Source: Candidatus Methylobacter titanis
GTDB lineage: Bacteria > Pseudomonadota > Gammaproteobacteria > Methylococcales > Methylomonadaceae
Direction of reading: 5' to 3'
Assembly: GCA_029946125.1 (NCBI GenBank)
Contig: JAQSDX010000026.1
Coordinates: 1 to 49,073 of the forward strand
Length of the DNA stretch: 49,073 nt
Numbering within the stretch: position 1 is the stretch's first letter; each line of letters opens with the position of its first letter. A model generated the notes under the pieces. That model did no database searches. It saw only the letters and a program-made list of their open reading frames with translations, and had not been told where the DNA came from. Made by a program: the position numbers and the translations under genes. This document shows, one piece after another, positions 28,535-37,746 of the stretch.

Positions 28535-31195
28535 ATGCGGAACCTGAAGCCTTTACCCGCGCTGATTGGAACGACACTTGCAATTGCTATCATTATATAT
28601 GTCGCTTTCTACTTCATATTTCTTGATTTATTTGTCGACTTATGGTGGTACAAATCATTAAAACTTGAAGCCTATTTCTGGCTACGATTGCTGTACAAAT
28701 TTTTCCTTTCCGGCGGGGTAACCCTGGCATTCTTTGGTATTTTCTTTTTTCACTTTTGGATCGCATCACGTTATCTGGGCTTAAACCCGCCGGATGAGAT
28801 TCTCAACAATGCTGATAAACGCCGACGCTTCCAACGCTTTGCCGATATTTTTATGAGCGGCTCGGCAAAAATATATACGCCGGTTTCTTTAATTCTAGCC
28901 TTTTTTATCGCCATTCCTTTTTATCATCAATGGGAAACTGCGCTGCTGTATTTTTTCGGTAGCGCTTCGGGAGTGACCGAGCCGGTTTATGGTCAGGACG
29001 TCAGCTTTTATCTGTTGTCCTACCCTATCTACATGCTGATCCAACAAGAACTGCTAACGACTGCCAGCATGATCTTCTGCATGGTTGGCGTATTGTATTG
29101 GCTGGAACATATTTTTGTACCCAACCAGAGCAAAGAATTTCCCCTGGGTGCAAAAATTCATTTGGTCATTCTCATCGGCTTTGTGGTTTTATTCGTGGTC
29201 TGGGGATTTATGCTGCAACGCTTTTCGCTGCTGTATACCGACAGCCACGAGCCTATATTTTACGGTCCCGGTTTTACCGAACTGCGTTATCAATTGCCGC
29301 TGATTTGGCTAGGTATCATTACCTTTCTGGCGACCGCCATTTCCGCAGGTCTGTTTATTTTTTCAGAAAAACACCGCATTAAAGCGCCGTTTTTAATATC
29401 ACTTGCCGTTTTTCTCGTTGTCCTGGGTCTACCCAAGATTCAGTTTATCCCTAATTTAATCCAAAAATATATCGTCAACCCGAATCCGGTCAGAACGGAA
29501 AAACCGTTCATGCAGCACAATATCGATGCCACCATCGATGCCTATGATTTAAAAAACATCAAAATCATTGACCTCCCGATCAAACTCAATGCCTTTGACG
29601 ACATTGAAACATGGAGTACGCAAAAACATTTTGAAAACATACCGGTTTGGGACAGGGAAATCCTGATTGATACTTATAAACAGTTGCAATCGATAAGGCC
29701 CTATTACACCTTTCTGTCTGTCGACGAGGATCGTTATTTTCTTCGCGACCACGTCAGACAGGTCAATCTTGCTGCCAGGGAGGTCAATATATCGAAATTG
29801 CCGCCTGAAGCGCAGAACTGGGAAAACACCCATTTACGCTATACCCATGGCTACGGCGCCGTGGTCACGCCTGCCGCACAAGATGCAGGTCGGCCTCTGC
29901 TCTGGTATTTGCGCGATTTAAACCTGAGCTCAAATGTCGACTTAAGCGTTAAATATCCGGACATTTATTATGGCCAGGAAAAATATAAATACGCCATCGT
30001 ACCTAACAAGCTGAACGTGGTCGGCATTTCCAAATCTCTGTCGGACCCCAGCACGGAAGGCCCTTATAAAGGAAAAAGCGGCATACCGATTCCTTCACTG
30101 TTCAGAAAGGCGTTATTTGCCTTCTATTTCAAGGATCCCAAAATATTCTTTTCCACCAATATCTCGGAAGAAAGCCGGGTATTAATACGCCGCAATATCA
30201 CTGAACGTATTAATACCGTGACCCCCTTTCTGCGCTTGGATAGCGATCCCTATCTGGTCATGACCAACGACCGGTTTTACTGGATACAAGACGCCTACAC
30301 CCTGTCTAACCGCTACCCCGTTTCCAAGCCTGCAAACGACGATTTCCTGGACGGCAAACAGGAATTCAACTATATCCGCAATTCTGCCAAAATAGTGGTA
30401 GACGCTTTTGATGGCGATATTCAATATTATATTTCCGATCCTTCAGATGTCATCATTCAGGCCTACAACATCGCCTATCCCAGCCTATTTAAGGACATTG
30501 AGGAAATGCCCGCCGACCTGAAATCGCATTTGCGTTATCCCAGGGATCTGTATTATTTACAGATGAAGGTGTATGCTAAATACCATCAACAGAAACCCGA
30601 ATTATTTTACGAACAGGCGGAAACCTGGCAATTTGCTAAAGTCCGAGGTGAACCGGTAAAACCTTATTATCAAACTATCGATTTTGGCAACTGCAATAAC
30701 CAAGAAGAATTTGTCATGCTGAACCCAATGACACCGATTAACAGCAACAACCTCAGCATGATAGGCGTCGCCGGCATATTCGATAGCCAGACCTGTAGCA
30801 CCGACTATAAACCCGGCATCACGCTGTATAAATTCCTTAAGGACGTCCAGGTCAACGGACCGGCGCAGGTTGAATCGCTGATCGAGCAAAACCCGGAGAT
30901 TTCCACGCAATTCACACTCTGGGACCAGGGCGGCTCTAATATTCGCTTAGGCCGCATGATCATTATGCCGATGGGCAACAGCGTACTCTACGTGCAGCCG
31001 GTTTACATAGTCTCAGCCACAAATGGCATCCCTGAGCTCATCAGGATTATCGTTTCCATCGGGAATGAAGTGGTCATGGACACCAACTTCTGGTCGGCGT
31101 TTAATCGGTTGAAACAAATTCATTTCAAAAACGCCGCCGAAAGTGACGGAACAGGGACTTCTAAAGCCGTTATAGAGCTGAAACAGAACGAATAA
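28535..31195 (+). CDS. UPF0182 family membrane protein
   Basis: This 886-residue protein belongs to UPF0182 (COG1615-type). The first 310 residues hold about seven transmembrane helices, starting with LPALIGTTLAIAIIIYVAFY and LFVDLWWYKSLKLEAYFW. The large remaining part faces outside the cytoplasm and shows the family block YTHGYGAVVTPAA, then RPLLWYLRDLNL and PDIYYGQEKYKYAIV. The C-terminal part includes LGRMIIMPMGNSVLYVQPVY. The function of the family is unknown; it is widespread in actinobacteria, cyanobacteria and some proteobacteria. It is a single gene with its own leader and a strong ribosome binding site. Confidence 0.92.
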   Translation: MRNLKPLPALIGTTLAIAIIIYVAFYFIFLDLFVDLWWYKSLKLEAYFWLRLLYKFFLSGGVTLAFFGIFFFHFWIASRYLGLNPPDEILNNADKRRRFQRFADIFMSGSAKIYTPVSLILAFFIAIPFYHQWETALLYFFGSASGVTEPVYGQDVSFYLLSYPIYMLIQQELLTTASMIFCMVGVLYWLEHIFVPNQSKEFPLGAKIHLVILIGFVVLFVVWGFMLQRFSLLYTDSHEPIFYGPGFTELRYQLPLIWLGIITFLATAISAGLFIFSEKHRIKAPFLISLAVFLVVLGLPKIQFIPNLIQKYIVNPNPVRTEKPFMQHNIDATIDAYDLKNIKIIDLPIKLNAFDDIETWSTQKHFENIPVWDREILIDTYKQLQSIRPYYTFLSVDEDRYFLRDHVRQVNLAAREVNISKLPPEAQNWENTHLRYTHGYGAVVTPAAQDAGRPLLWYLRDLNLSSNVDLSVKYPDIYYGQEKYKYAIVPNKLNVVGISKSLSDPSTEGPYKGKSGIPIPSLFRKALFAFYFKDPKIFFSTNISEESRVLIRRNITERINTVTPFLRLDSDPYLVMTNDRFYWIQDAYTLSNRYPVSKPANDDFLDGKQEFNYIRNSAKIVVDAFDGDIQYYISDPSDVIIQAYNIAYPSLFKDIEEMPADLKSHLRYPRDLYYLQMKVYAKYHQQKPELFYEQAETWQFAKVRGEPVKPYYQTIDFGNCNNQEEFVMLNPMTPINSNNLSMIGVAGIFDSQTCSTDYKPGITLYKFLKDVQVNGPAQVESLIEQNPEISTQFTLWDQGGSNIRLGRMIIMPMGNSVLYVQPVYIVSATNGIPELIRIIVSIGNEVVMDTNFWSAFNRLKQIHFKNAAESDGTGTSKAVIELKQNE

Positions 31196-31623
31196 ACACA
31201 GATGAAATATCCTGTGCGAGCAGGTGAAATAATTTTTCGGTGTAGTTGCGAATTTATTTGCAACTACAGTTATTGGCTACGCACTTAAACCGTGACAGTT
31301 GAAACCATTGTGAATTGCTAGAGCCTCTGAATATTTATGTTGGATAGATTTGTTTTCTGGGCGATATTTTTTTGCGTCAGCACTGTGAGATTGAGGCCGA
31401 ACTTGATACTCTGATGGCATCGGGTCTATTAATGGCTACCTTTTTGAAACGTTGACAAGCCAATGAAGATCAACAAAGCTGGAAGTTACCCGAACATTCA
31501 ACATCTGGCGCTTCACGGTGGTAATTGGACGGTTCGGGGTTTACTATTTTTCAGATTTTCGAATATTGAGATTGTTTGAACGGCGGACTTTTCAGTATAA
31601 CGCTAGTCATTTTGGCAAAAAAT
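31196..31623. other. intergenic region with a palindrome and coding debris
   Basis: About 430 bases. A REP-like palindrome lies at 31241-31268. Beyond it short open stretches occur in different frames, for example HCEIEAELDTLMASGLLMA ending at a stop near 31456 and another starting near 31463, but none is long or recognisable. This looks like the remains of one or more lost genes next to an AT-rich acyltransferase. A TTG at 31576 could extend that gene upstream but lacks support. Confidence 0.5.
31241..31268. repeat. REP-like palindrome after the UPF0182 gene
   Basis: TGTAGTTGC (31241-31249) pairs with GCAACTACA (31260-31268). Further A-T and G-T pairs extend the stem into the AT-rich centre GAATTTATTT. 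The central sequence is like that of the GTGGGCGCGAATTT palindromes after DUF2058 and rmuC, but the outer arms differ and still pair perfectly. Confidence 0.65.
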
Positions 31624-32673
31624 ATGCACTTAAATTCATTTGATTATTTTAGAGGCCTGGCAATATTATTTATAGTTGCGGGTCATTCTTCTGCCTATTG
31701 GCCTATGGAATCATTTTACGAAAAAATATTTGTCAACTTAATTACAGGCGGCACCACTTTTTTTGTTTTTATTTCCGGCTTCTTTTTTCATCATGTTTTT
31801 TATCCTAAGTTTCAGTATAAGCAATTCATGTTGAAAAAATCGACCTATGTTTTGTTGCCGTACACCCTGCTCTCCTTGATAGCTGTTGCGTGTTTTGTTT
31901 TTTATTTGGATCGCCCGCCTTATGCAGAATTTTTTATCACCGACCCAATAAACAGTTGGTATCAATATATCTGGCTAGGCGTTCAGTACTGGTGGACAGG
32001 AAGTATATTGGATGCTTATTGGTATATTCCTTTCATCATGATTATTTTTGCTCTTTCCCCCTTATTCATCAAACAGATACAACTACCGATAAAGGTTCAG
32101 GTGGGACTGTTTATTGTTCTGTTATGCATTTCTGCCGTTGTTCATCGACCCGCTCACAATTTATCGCCCCTACATTCTGTCATTTATTTTATCCCTATTT
32201 ATATGTTGGGTATTATTTGCTCTATAGAAAAAATTCGAGTATTAACCTTTATAGAAGGAAAGAGCATTATTTTAGGGCTTGGTGTTGTTTTTATGTCCGC
32301 AGCACAAATTTTAATCTATAACACGCATGGCAACTTTCATAAGGAAGCCCTATTTTCATATGAAGGGATTGATATCATCCTTTTCCAAAAAATACTGATG
32401 TGTTTTTTCCTGTTATCTGTCATACAGAAATTTGAGCATAAGGATATGTTTTTTTTAAAATATATCGCGTCGACAAGTTTTGCCATTTACTTTATACATC
32501 CCTGGATTCTTTATTTTTTTGATTATTTATCAGTGTTTAAACACTTCTATTTTCTTCCCGGATTTCTGGGTTTCATGATTACCGTACCGTTAGTTATAGC
32601 GATAAGTTTGTCCATAGCAGCCATGTTTAAATGGGCTCTCGCTAGTAAAAGTCGCTTTGTTATTGGCTGGTAA
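31624..32673 (+). CDS. acyltransferase family 3 membrane protein
   Basis: The 349-residue product has about ten hydrophobic helices. The family hallmark lies at its N terminus: NSFDYFRGLAILFIVAGHSS, with the His thought to be catalytic in acyltransferase-3 proteins, which O-acylate surface sugars, lipids or peptides. I chose ATG 31624 because homology starts there; a TTG 48 bases upstream would only add unrelated residues. The gene is AT-rich (many TTT and ATT codons), unlike its neighbours, and is flanked by coding debris, so acquisition by transfer is likely. The substrate cannot be told from the context. Confidence 0.85.
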   Translation: MHLNSFDYFRGLAILFIVAGHSSAYWPMESFYEKIFVNLITGGTTFFVFISGFFFHHVFYPKFQYKQFMLKKSTYVLLPYTLLSLIAVACFVFYLDRPPYAEFFITDPINSWYQYIWLGVQYWWTGSILDAYWYIPFIMIIFALSPLFIKQIQLPIKVQVGLFIVLLCISAVVHRPAHNLSPLHSVIYFIPIYMLGIICSIEKIRVLTFIEGKSIILGLGVVFMSAAQILIYNTHGNFHKEALFSYEGIDIILFQKILMCFFLLSVIQKFEHKDMFFLKYIASTSFAIYFIHPWILYFFDYLSVFKHFYFLPGFLGFMITVPLVIAISLSIAAMFKWALASKSRFVIGW

Positions 32674-32787
32674 GATCATGATTTATTTGTAGTTTGGCTC
32701 TGGCGGTTACTTTCAAGCCTATCAAGTCAGTCAACATGGCTTACTAGGTGAAACGGTGTTAGGCGAATCGAATCTGTAGACGTATAT

Positions 32788-33396
32788 CTACTCTTTTTTT
32801 GACTCAAACAGCATGTGTGCCATTTTTTTTGCTTTGGTTTTTAAATAACCGATGTTGTCATCGTGAGCCACGGACTCAACCGGAATTCGGCCTGTCACGT
32901 TAATGCCGAGTTTCTTTAACTCTTCGATTTTATTGGGATTATTGGTTATTAATTCGATGGACTTTATCTGCAGGTTTTCCAGTATTAACGCGGCGATGCT
33001 GTATTCTCTTTCGTCGGCAAGATGCCCCAGATGGATATTGGCATCAACGGTATCCATGCCCTGATCCTGCAAATTATAAGCCTGTAGTTTTTTCAACAAG
33101 CCGATACCGCGTCCTTCCTGGCGCAAATAAATCAATACGCCGAAACCGGCTTTATTGATAAGTTGCAACGCCATATCCAGCTGTTCGCCGCAATCGCAAC
33201 GCCTTGAACCTAAGACATCGCCGGTAAAACACTCTGAATGAATGCGTACCGGCACATTTTCTTTGCCCGCAACATCGCCTTTGACTAGGGCGACATGCTC
33301 CTTTTCATCAATGGTATTGCTGTAGTAATGCAGGATAAACTCGCCGTGTTTGGTCGGGATCGGCGTCTGTACCAGATTTTCTAATTGTGGCTTCAC
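32788..33396 (-). CDS. ribA: GTP cyclohydrolase II
   Basis: RibA opens GTP to 2,5-diamino-6-ribosylamino-pyrimidinone phosphate, the first step of riboflavin synthesis. The 202-residue single-domain form carries the zinc-binding cysteines (Cys56, Cys67, Cys69 in CFTGDVLGSRRCDCGEQ), the LRQEGRGIGLLKKLQAYNLQ catalytic segment and DTVDANIHLGHLADERE. The C terminus ITNNPNKIEELKKLGINV is typical. No RibB domain is fused. The start codon is GTG. It is convergent with the acyltransferase. No other riboflavin genes are nearby; no FMN riboswitch was recognised. Confidence 0.95.
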   Translation of the reverse strand: MKPQLENLVQTPIPTKHGEFILHYYSNTIDEKEHVALVKGDVAGKENVPVRIHSECFTGDVLGSRRCDCGEQLDMALQLINKAGFGVLIYLRQEGRGIGLLKKLQAYNLQDQGMDTVDANIHLGHLADEREYSIAALILENLQIKSIELITNNPNKIEELKKLGINVTGRIPVESVAHDDNIGYLKTKAKKMAHMLFESKKE

Positions 33397-33477
33397 GTAA
33401 ATAACTAATCCAAAAAATCATTCTATTTTACCCAATTCAACAGCTAAGCCGTTAAATAATTCGCCTATCCCTGGCCC

Positions 33478-33530
33478 GCTCGGCAATTGTTCCTGCATTG
33501 CGCTACTCGCTACGTCTATGTAAGCATCTA
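33478..33530. repeat. degenerate copy of the 95-bp dispersed repeat
   Basis: CGCTCGGCAATTGTTCCTGC (33478 onward) matches the left part of the repeat at 37747-37841 with few changes. CTACGTCTATGTAAGCA further on resembles its right end, with the middle third deleted. It lies in the ribA-methyltransferase spacer. Confidence 0.55.
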
Positions 33531-33585
33531 CGGAAAAGGGCAATAAAGTTGCCGAATCTTGGCGTGCAATGAGCCTATCGAGCCG

Positions 33586-34203
33586 CTATTTTCGGGCTTC
33601 AATCAGTTTGATAATATCGCCGCTACGTTCGTCGACATGCACCGAGATAAATGCGCAGGCTTTAATATTTTTAACGGTATTCCGGTTAATGTTTGCTCCA
33701 AACAGTCGGACAACAACCGGATTAAGGAAATTCATCACGGCGGCAATCACGGGATTTGAACTGACGACATGTTCCAGTAATAACACTTGTCCGCCCGGTT
33801 TACATACCCGATAAAGCTCTTTTAATCCCTTTACTGCTGACGGCACCGAACAAAAAACAAAGGAACAAATCACCGTATCGAAACTGTTATCGGCAAAGCT
33901 CAACGACTGAATATCCATCAGTTCCAGTTCAACATGAATATTTTTTCTGTCGCGCTTGCCCACCGCCTGCTTTAACATTTGCTCACTAAAATCAATCGCT
34001 GTTATTCGGACATCCTTGGGGTAATAGTCAAAATTTTTGCCCGTGCCTACACCGACTTCAAGAATATGATGGCCCTCAACCTTAGCCCATAATTTTTTCC
34101 GCCAGCTTTTAAAAAACAGCCCTTCCATCACCGCCTCCATGCCCTCAAAAAACGGAGCGATCCGGTCATATCGTTTTTTAATCGCGGCACTGTCTGGCTT
34201 CAT
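33586..34203 (-). CDS. class I SAM-dependent methyltransferase (UbiE-like fold)
   Basis: The 205-residue protein has the class I methyltransferase motifs HHILEVGVGTGKNFDYYP (motif I), ITAIDFSEQMLKQA (motif II), FDTVICSFVFCSV and LKELYRVCKPGGQVLLLEHV. A C-terminal hydrophobic stretch (NPVIAAVMNFLNPVVVRLFG) suggests a membrane or lipid substrate, as in UbiE/phospholipid methyltransferases. The substrate cannot be assigned; true ubiE is longer. It lies between glgP and ribA on the same strand with gaps that argue against a tight operon. Confidence 0.85.
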   Translation of the reverse strand: MKPDSAAIKKRYDRIAPFFEGMEAVMEGLFFKSWRKKLWAKVEGHHILEVGVGTGKNFDYYPKDVRITAIDFSEQMLKQAVGKRDRKNIHVELELMDIQSLSFADNSFDTVICSFVFCSVPSAVKGLKELYRVCKPGGQVLLLEHVVSSNPVIAAVMNFLNPVVVRLFGANINRNTVKNIKACAFISVHVDERSGDIIKLIEARK

Positions 34204-34280
34204 AATGGCTTCTGGTAGTTAATCAACTATTGCATAGTACAGTGCAAACTGGGCTGTTATCAACCTTAACTGAAGGTAGT

Positions 34281-34317
34281 CATGGGCAGCCCATCCGGCA
34301 CGATTTTAATGCCCATG
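34281..34317. terminator. inverted repeat below glgP
   Basis: CATGGGCA (34281-34288) pairs with TGCCCATG (34310-34317) immediately after the glgP stop. There is no T-run, so it would be a weak or rho-dependent 3' end structure at best. Confidence 0.35.
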
Positions 34318-34321
34318 GGCA

Positions 34322-36829
34322 TTATGGATATTGAACCGGCACAGGATCCAACTTCCATATGTCCCGGTTATAATCATTAATCGTTCTATCTGTGGAAAAT
34401 TTGCCGCTGTTTGCGCAATTTAATATGCTCATCCGGGTCCAGTGGTCTTTATCCTGATAAGCTGCTTCCACACGTTTTTGCGCATCAATATAGCTTCTAA
34501 AATCTGCGATAGTCATCCATGGGTCATACCTGCTTTTAATGGATGCGATCAGGTCGTCGAATATCCCCGGCTCAAACTGATTAAAATGCCCGCTTTCGAG
34601 GAGATTCATCACCCGATGCAAATCTTCATCCTGTTCAATAATCGCAGCAGGATCGTAATGTTCCCGCCTTGCTTCGACCTGCTCTTCGGTCAGACCGAAC
34701 AGGAAAAAGTTTTCATCGCCGACTTCTTCCCTTATTTCAATATTAGCGCCGTCCAATGTTCCGATAGTCAACGCGCCATTCATCATCAGCTTCATATTAC
34801 CGGTGCCAGACGCCTCTTTGCCTGCGGTAGAAATTTGCTCGGAAAGGTCGGCGGCAGGGCAGATCATTTCCATCCCTGAAACCCGATAATCAGGCAGGAA
34901 AAACAGGGTCAGCTTGTCGTCGACATCCTGATCCGAATTAATGACATGGGCGACATTATTAATCAGTTTAATGGTTCTTTTTGCCATCGCGTAACCGGGG
35001 GCAGCCTTACCGCCGATCAACACGCACCGTGCAACCCAGTTTGTGGTCTCGCCGCGTTTAATGCGGTCATAAAGATGAATCACATGCAGCACATTTAAAA
35101 TCTGCCGCTTGTATTCATGAATGCGCTTAACCTGTATATCAAACAACGCATCGGGATTCAAATGGATATCCAGATATTGTTTTTTATGTTCAATCAGGCG
35201 CTGCTTTGCGCTTTGTTTTATCTCCCGCCAACGATTTCTAAACTCGGCATCTTCGGCAAAAGGCTCCAGTTTTTTTAATTCGTCCAGATGAGTTATCCAA
35301 CCATCGCCGATGGTTTCGGTTATTAATGCGGCTAACTCAGGATTGCACGAAGCCAGCCAGCGACGCGGAGTTACGCCGTTGGTCTTGTTGTTAAACTTAT
35401 GCGGCCATAATGCGTAAAAGTCGCGAAACAAGCCCTGTTGCAGTAACTGCGAATGCAATTGGGCGACGCCATTGACTGAAAAACTGCCGACTATCGCAAG
35501 ATAAGCCATGCGCACATGTTGCTTCTCACCTTCCTCGATGATCGACATTCGACTCAATCTGGCTTTATCGCCGGGCCAATGCGCGGCGACTTCCGACATA
35601 AAATAAGCATTGATTTCAAAGATAATCTCCATCAATCTGGGCAACAATCGTTGCATCAGTTTAACCGACCATTTTTCAAGCGCTTCAGGCAACAAGGTGT
35701 GATTGGTATAAGCCATGGTCTGCCGGGTGATTCCCCAGGCAGCAGCCCATGACAGACCGTGTATATCGATTAACAGGCGCATCAGTTCGGCAATAGCGAT
35801 GCTCGGATGGGTGTCGTTTAACTGAAAGCAGCTTTTCTTAGCGAAGTTGCCGAACTCATGGCCATGTTGTCTGATCCAATGGGCGAGAACATCCTGTAAG
35901 CTGGCAGAAGCCAAAAAATACTGCTGGCGTAGCCGTAATTCCTTGCCGTTTTCATTCGCATCATTCGGATACAGCACCATGGTAATATGTTCGGCAGTGA
36001 CTTTTGCTGCCACCGATTCTGCATAATCGCCGGCATTGAATTCATCCAGATTAAATTCCTCGGTCGCAACGGCTTTCCATAAACGTAAGGTATTAACGGT
36101 ATTGTTTTTAAATCCTGGTATCGGTGTGTCAAAGGGGACGGCCAGCACGTCTTGAGTGCTGATCCAGCATATCCGCTGATTACCTTGCTCATCAGTTTGT
36201 ATTTCGGTGTGCCCGCCAAGCTTGATGCGCAACGAATATTCCAGCCGCTCCACTTCCCAGATATTACCGTGACGCAGCCAGTGGTCCGGTTTTTCGACCT
36301 GTTCGCCATTGACAATGGTTTGGGTAAACATGCCGTATTCATAACGTAAGCCGTAACCCACGGCCGGTAATTGCAGTGTCGCACAACTGTCGATAAAACA
36401 GGCGGCCAACCGCCCCAGGCCGCCATTACCCAAGCCGGCGTCAAGTTCCCTGTCAACCAGCTCTTCTATTTCGATGCCCAAATCGTGCATGGCTTGAGTC
36501 GCTTCATCGGTGATGCCGAGATTAAGCATCGCGTTGCTCAAGGTTCTACCCATCAAAAACTCCATGGATAGATAAAACACTTGTCGGCTATCCATTTTGT
36601 TATAGGTTTTATAAGTGGTTCTCCGACGCTCCATCAGTCGGTCACGAATAGACAGCGACAACGCCTCGCAGGCATAGAAAGGCGATGAACGAGAATTCTC
36701 ATCCCGGCCCATTAAATGAACGTAATACCGTTTAAAATCATTAATAAAATCTTCTTTTGTTACGCCCAATTTAGGGACATCAGTGATTGAAGATTTAGGC
36801 TTGCTCGTAACAAAGCGTTTATTAGGCAT
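34322..36829 (-). CDS. glgP: glycogen/starch phosphorylase
   Basis: Releases glucose-1-phosphate from glycogen by phosphorolysis using pyridoxal phosphate. The 835-residue length is normal for the family. Visible landmarks are YLSMEFLMGRTLSNAMLNLG, LGNGGLGRLAACFIDS, YALWPHKFNNKTNGVTPRRW, and the cofactor-lysine motif EASGTGNMKLMMNGALTIGT followed by LDGANIEI. The ATG is preceded by a GGAG. Upstream on the same strand is an orphan ParA-like gene ending 45 bases away. No glgA, glgB or glgC is nearby, so this is an isolated phosphorylase gene. Confidence 0.96.
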   Translation of the reverse strand: MPNKRFVTSKPKSSITDVPKLGVTKEDFINDFKRYYVHLMGRDENSRSSPFYACEALSLSIRDRLMERRRTTYKTYNKMDSRQVFYLSMEFLMGRTLSNAMLNLGITDEATQAMHDLGIEIEELVDRELDAGLGNGGLGRLAACFIDSCATLQLPAVGYGLRYEYGMFTQTIVNGEQVEKPDHWLRHGNIWEVERLEYSLRIKLGGHTEIQTDEQGNQRICWISTQDVLAVPFDTPIPGFKNNTVNTLRLWKAVATEEFNLDEFNAGDYAESVAAKVTAEHITMVLYPNDANENGKELRLRQQYFLASASLQDVLAHWIRQHGHEFGNFAKKSCFQLNDTHPSIAIAELMRLLIDIHGLSWAAAWGITRQTMAYTNHTLLPEALEKWSVKLMQRLLPRLMEIIFEINAYFMSEVAAHWPGDKARLSRMSIIEEGEKQHVRMAYLAIVGSFSVNGVAQLHSQLLQQGLFRDFYALWPHKFNNKTNGVTPRRWLASCNPELAALITETIGDGWITHLDELKKLEPFAEDAEFRNRWREIKQSAKQRLIEHKKQYLDIHLNPDALFDIQVKRIHEYKRQILNVLHVIHLYDRIKRGETTNWVARCVLIGGKAAPGYAMAKRTIKLINNVAHVINSDQDVDDKLTLFFLPDYRVSGMEMICPAADLSEQISTAGKEASGTGNMKLMMNGALTIGTLDGANIEIREEVGDENFFLFGLTEEQVEARREHYDPAAIIEQDEDLHRVMNLLESGHFNQFEPGIFDDLIASIKSRYDPWMTIADFRSYIDAQKRVEAAYQDKDHWTRMSILNCANSGKFSTDRTINDYNRDIWKLDPVPVQYP

Positions 36830-36874
36830 GATTTACTCCAAGAGCTTGAGCGGATAAAGTGATAAATATGTTTA

Positions 36875-37636
36875 TTATTGTTTGTTATATTTATGAGTGA
36901 CGCGAGCCAGAATTTCTTGCCACAAGGCATCGTAAGCGGCCAAGGATTGGCTTTTCTTGATATAACCTCCCAGCGGCATACGTTCCAGGCCCATGCGTTC
37001 AATGTCGCTGGCATAAGGAATCGCGGCGGTTAAGGTCTCAGGGTAGCGGTTACTCAGGCTCTCCATGATGTCCCTGTGCATTTTTTTGCGCCGGTCAGCC
37101 ATCGAGAAAAACGGAATCAGCGCCAGTTTATTCAAGTCATTATCCTCGATAAACTTTTCCAGTTGTTCCAGTGTCCTTAACGATAACGTGGTAGGAATTA
37201 TCGGCGACAACACGATATCTGCGGCCTCAAAAATGGCTTCGGATAATAACGAAATATTGGGCGGACAATCCAGAAAAATAAAATCGTATTCTTCTGCCAA
37301 GGGCTTCAGGAGTTTTTTAAGCTGCTGGGTCGGCTTTTTCTTGGCATCCAGAACCAAATCCAGATTTCTGAACGAGAAATCGGCCGGCAATAAATCCAGG
37401 TTTTCAAAATCAGTGCCTTTAATCAGGCCGTCCAGTTCGCGTTTTCCGGCGATCAAGTCTTTGCTGCCGCCTTTGATCTTGGGCTTGATGCGAAAATAAT
37501 AACTGCTGGCTCCCTGCGGATCAAGATCCCAAACCAGGGTGCGATAACCGTTGCGGGCGGCCATGTAGGCCAGATTGACTGCGCTTGAGGTTTTACCAAC
37601 ACCACCCTTGATACTATAGACAGCTAATACATTCAT
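36875..37636 (-). CDS. orphan ParA/MinD-type ATPase
   Basis: The 253-residue ATPase has the deviant Walker A (YSIKGGVGKTSSAVNLAYMA), Walker A' (LVWDLDPQGASSYYF) and DFIFLDCPPNISLLSEAIFE. It is clearly different from the true ParA at 23.0-23.8 kb and has no ParB partner next to it. Such orphan ParA proteins commonly place protein clusters (chemoreceptors, carboxysomes, poles) or act with regulators. It lies between the GGDEF regulator and glgP on the same strand. The target is unknown. The stop is about 45 bases from the glgP start, so co-transcription is possible. Confidence 0.85.
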   Translation of the reverse strand: MNVLAVYSIKGGVGKTSSAVNLAYMAARNGYRTLVWDLDPQGASSYYFRIKPKIKGGSKDLIAGKRELDGLIKGTDFENLDLLPADFSFRNLDLVLDAKKKPTQQLKKLLKPLAEEYDFIFLDCPPNISLLSEAIFEAADIVLSPIIPTTLSLRTLEQLEKFIEDNDLNKLALIPFFSMADRRKKMHRDIMESLSNRYPETLTAAIPYASDIERMGLERMPLGGYIKKSQSLAAYDALWQEILARVTHKYNKQ

Positions 37637-37746
37637 TGTATAGTCTCACGCTTATACCGATAAAATGGGAACACGATAACACAACCGCTGCTATTGACAA
37701 GACGTGGGGGAATGATCTCGAATTCACCCAACCCTGGGAGAATAAG

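Noticed and set aside
34281-34317. Inverted repeat below glgP as another member of the REP-like family
   Set aside because: Its arms CATGGGCA/TGCCCATG do not match the GTGGG or CGTAGGATGGG families, so it is listed only as a possible 3' end structure.
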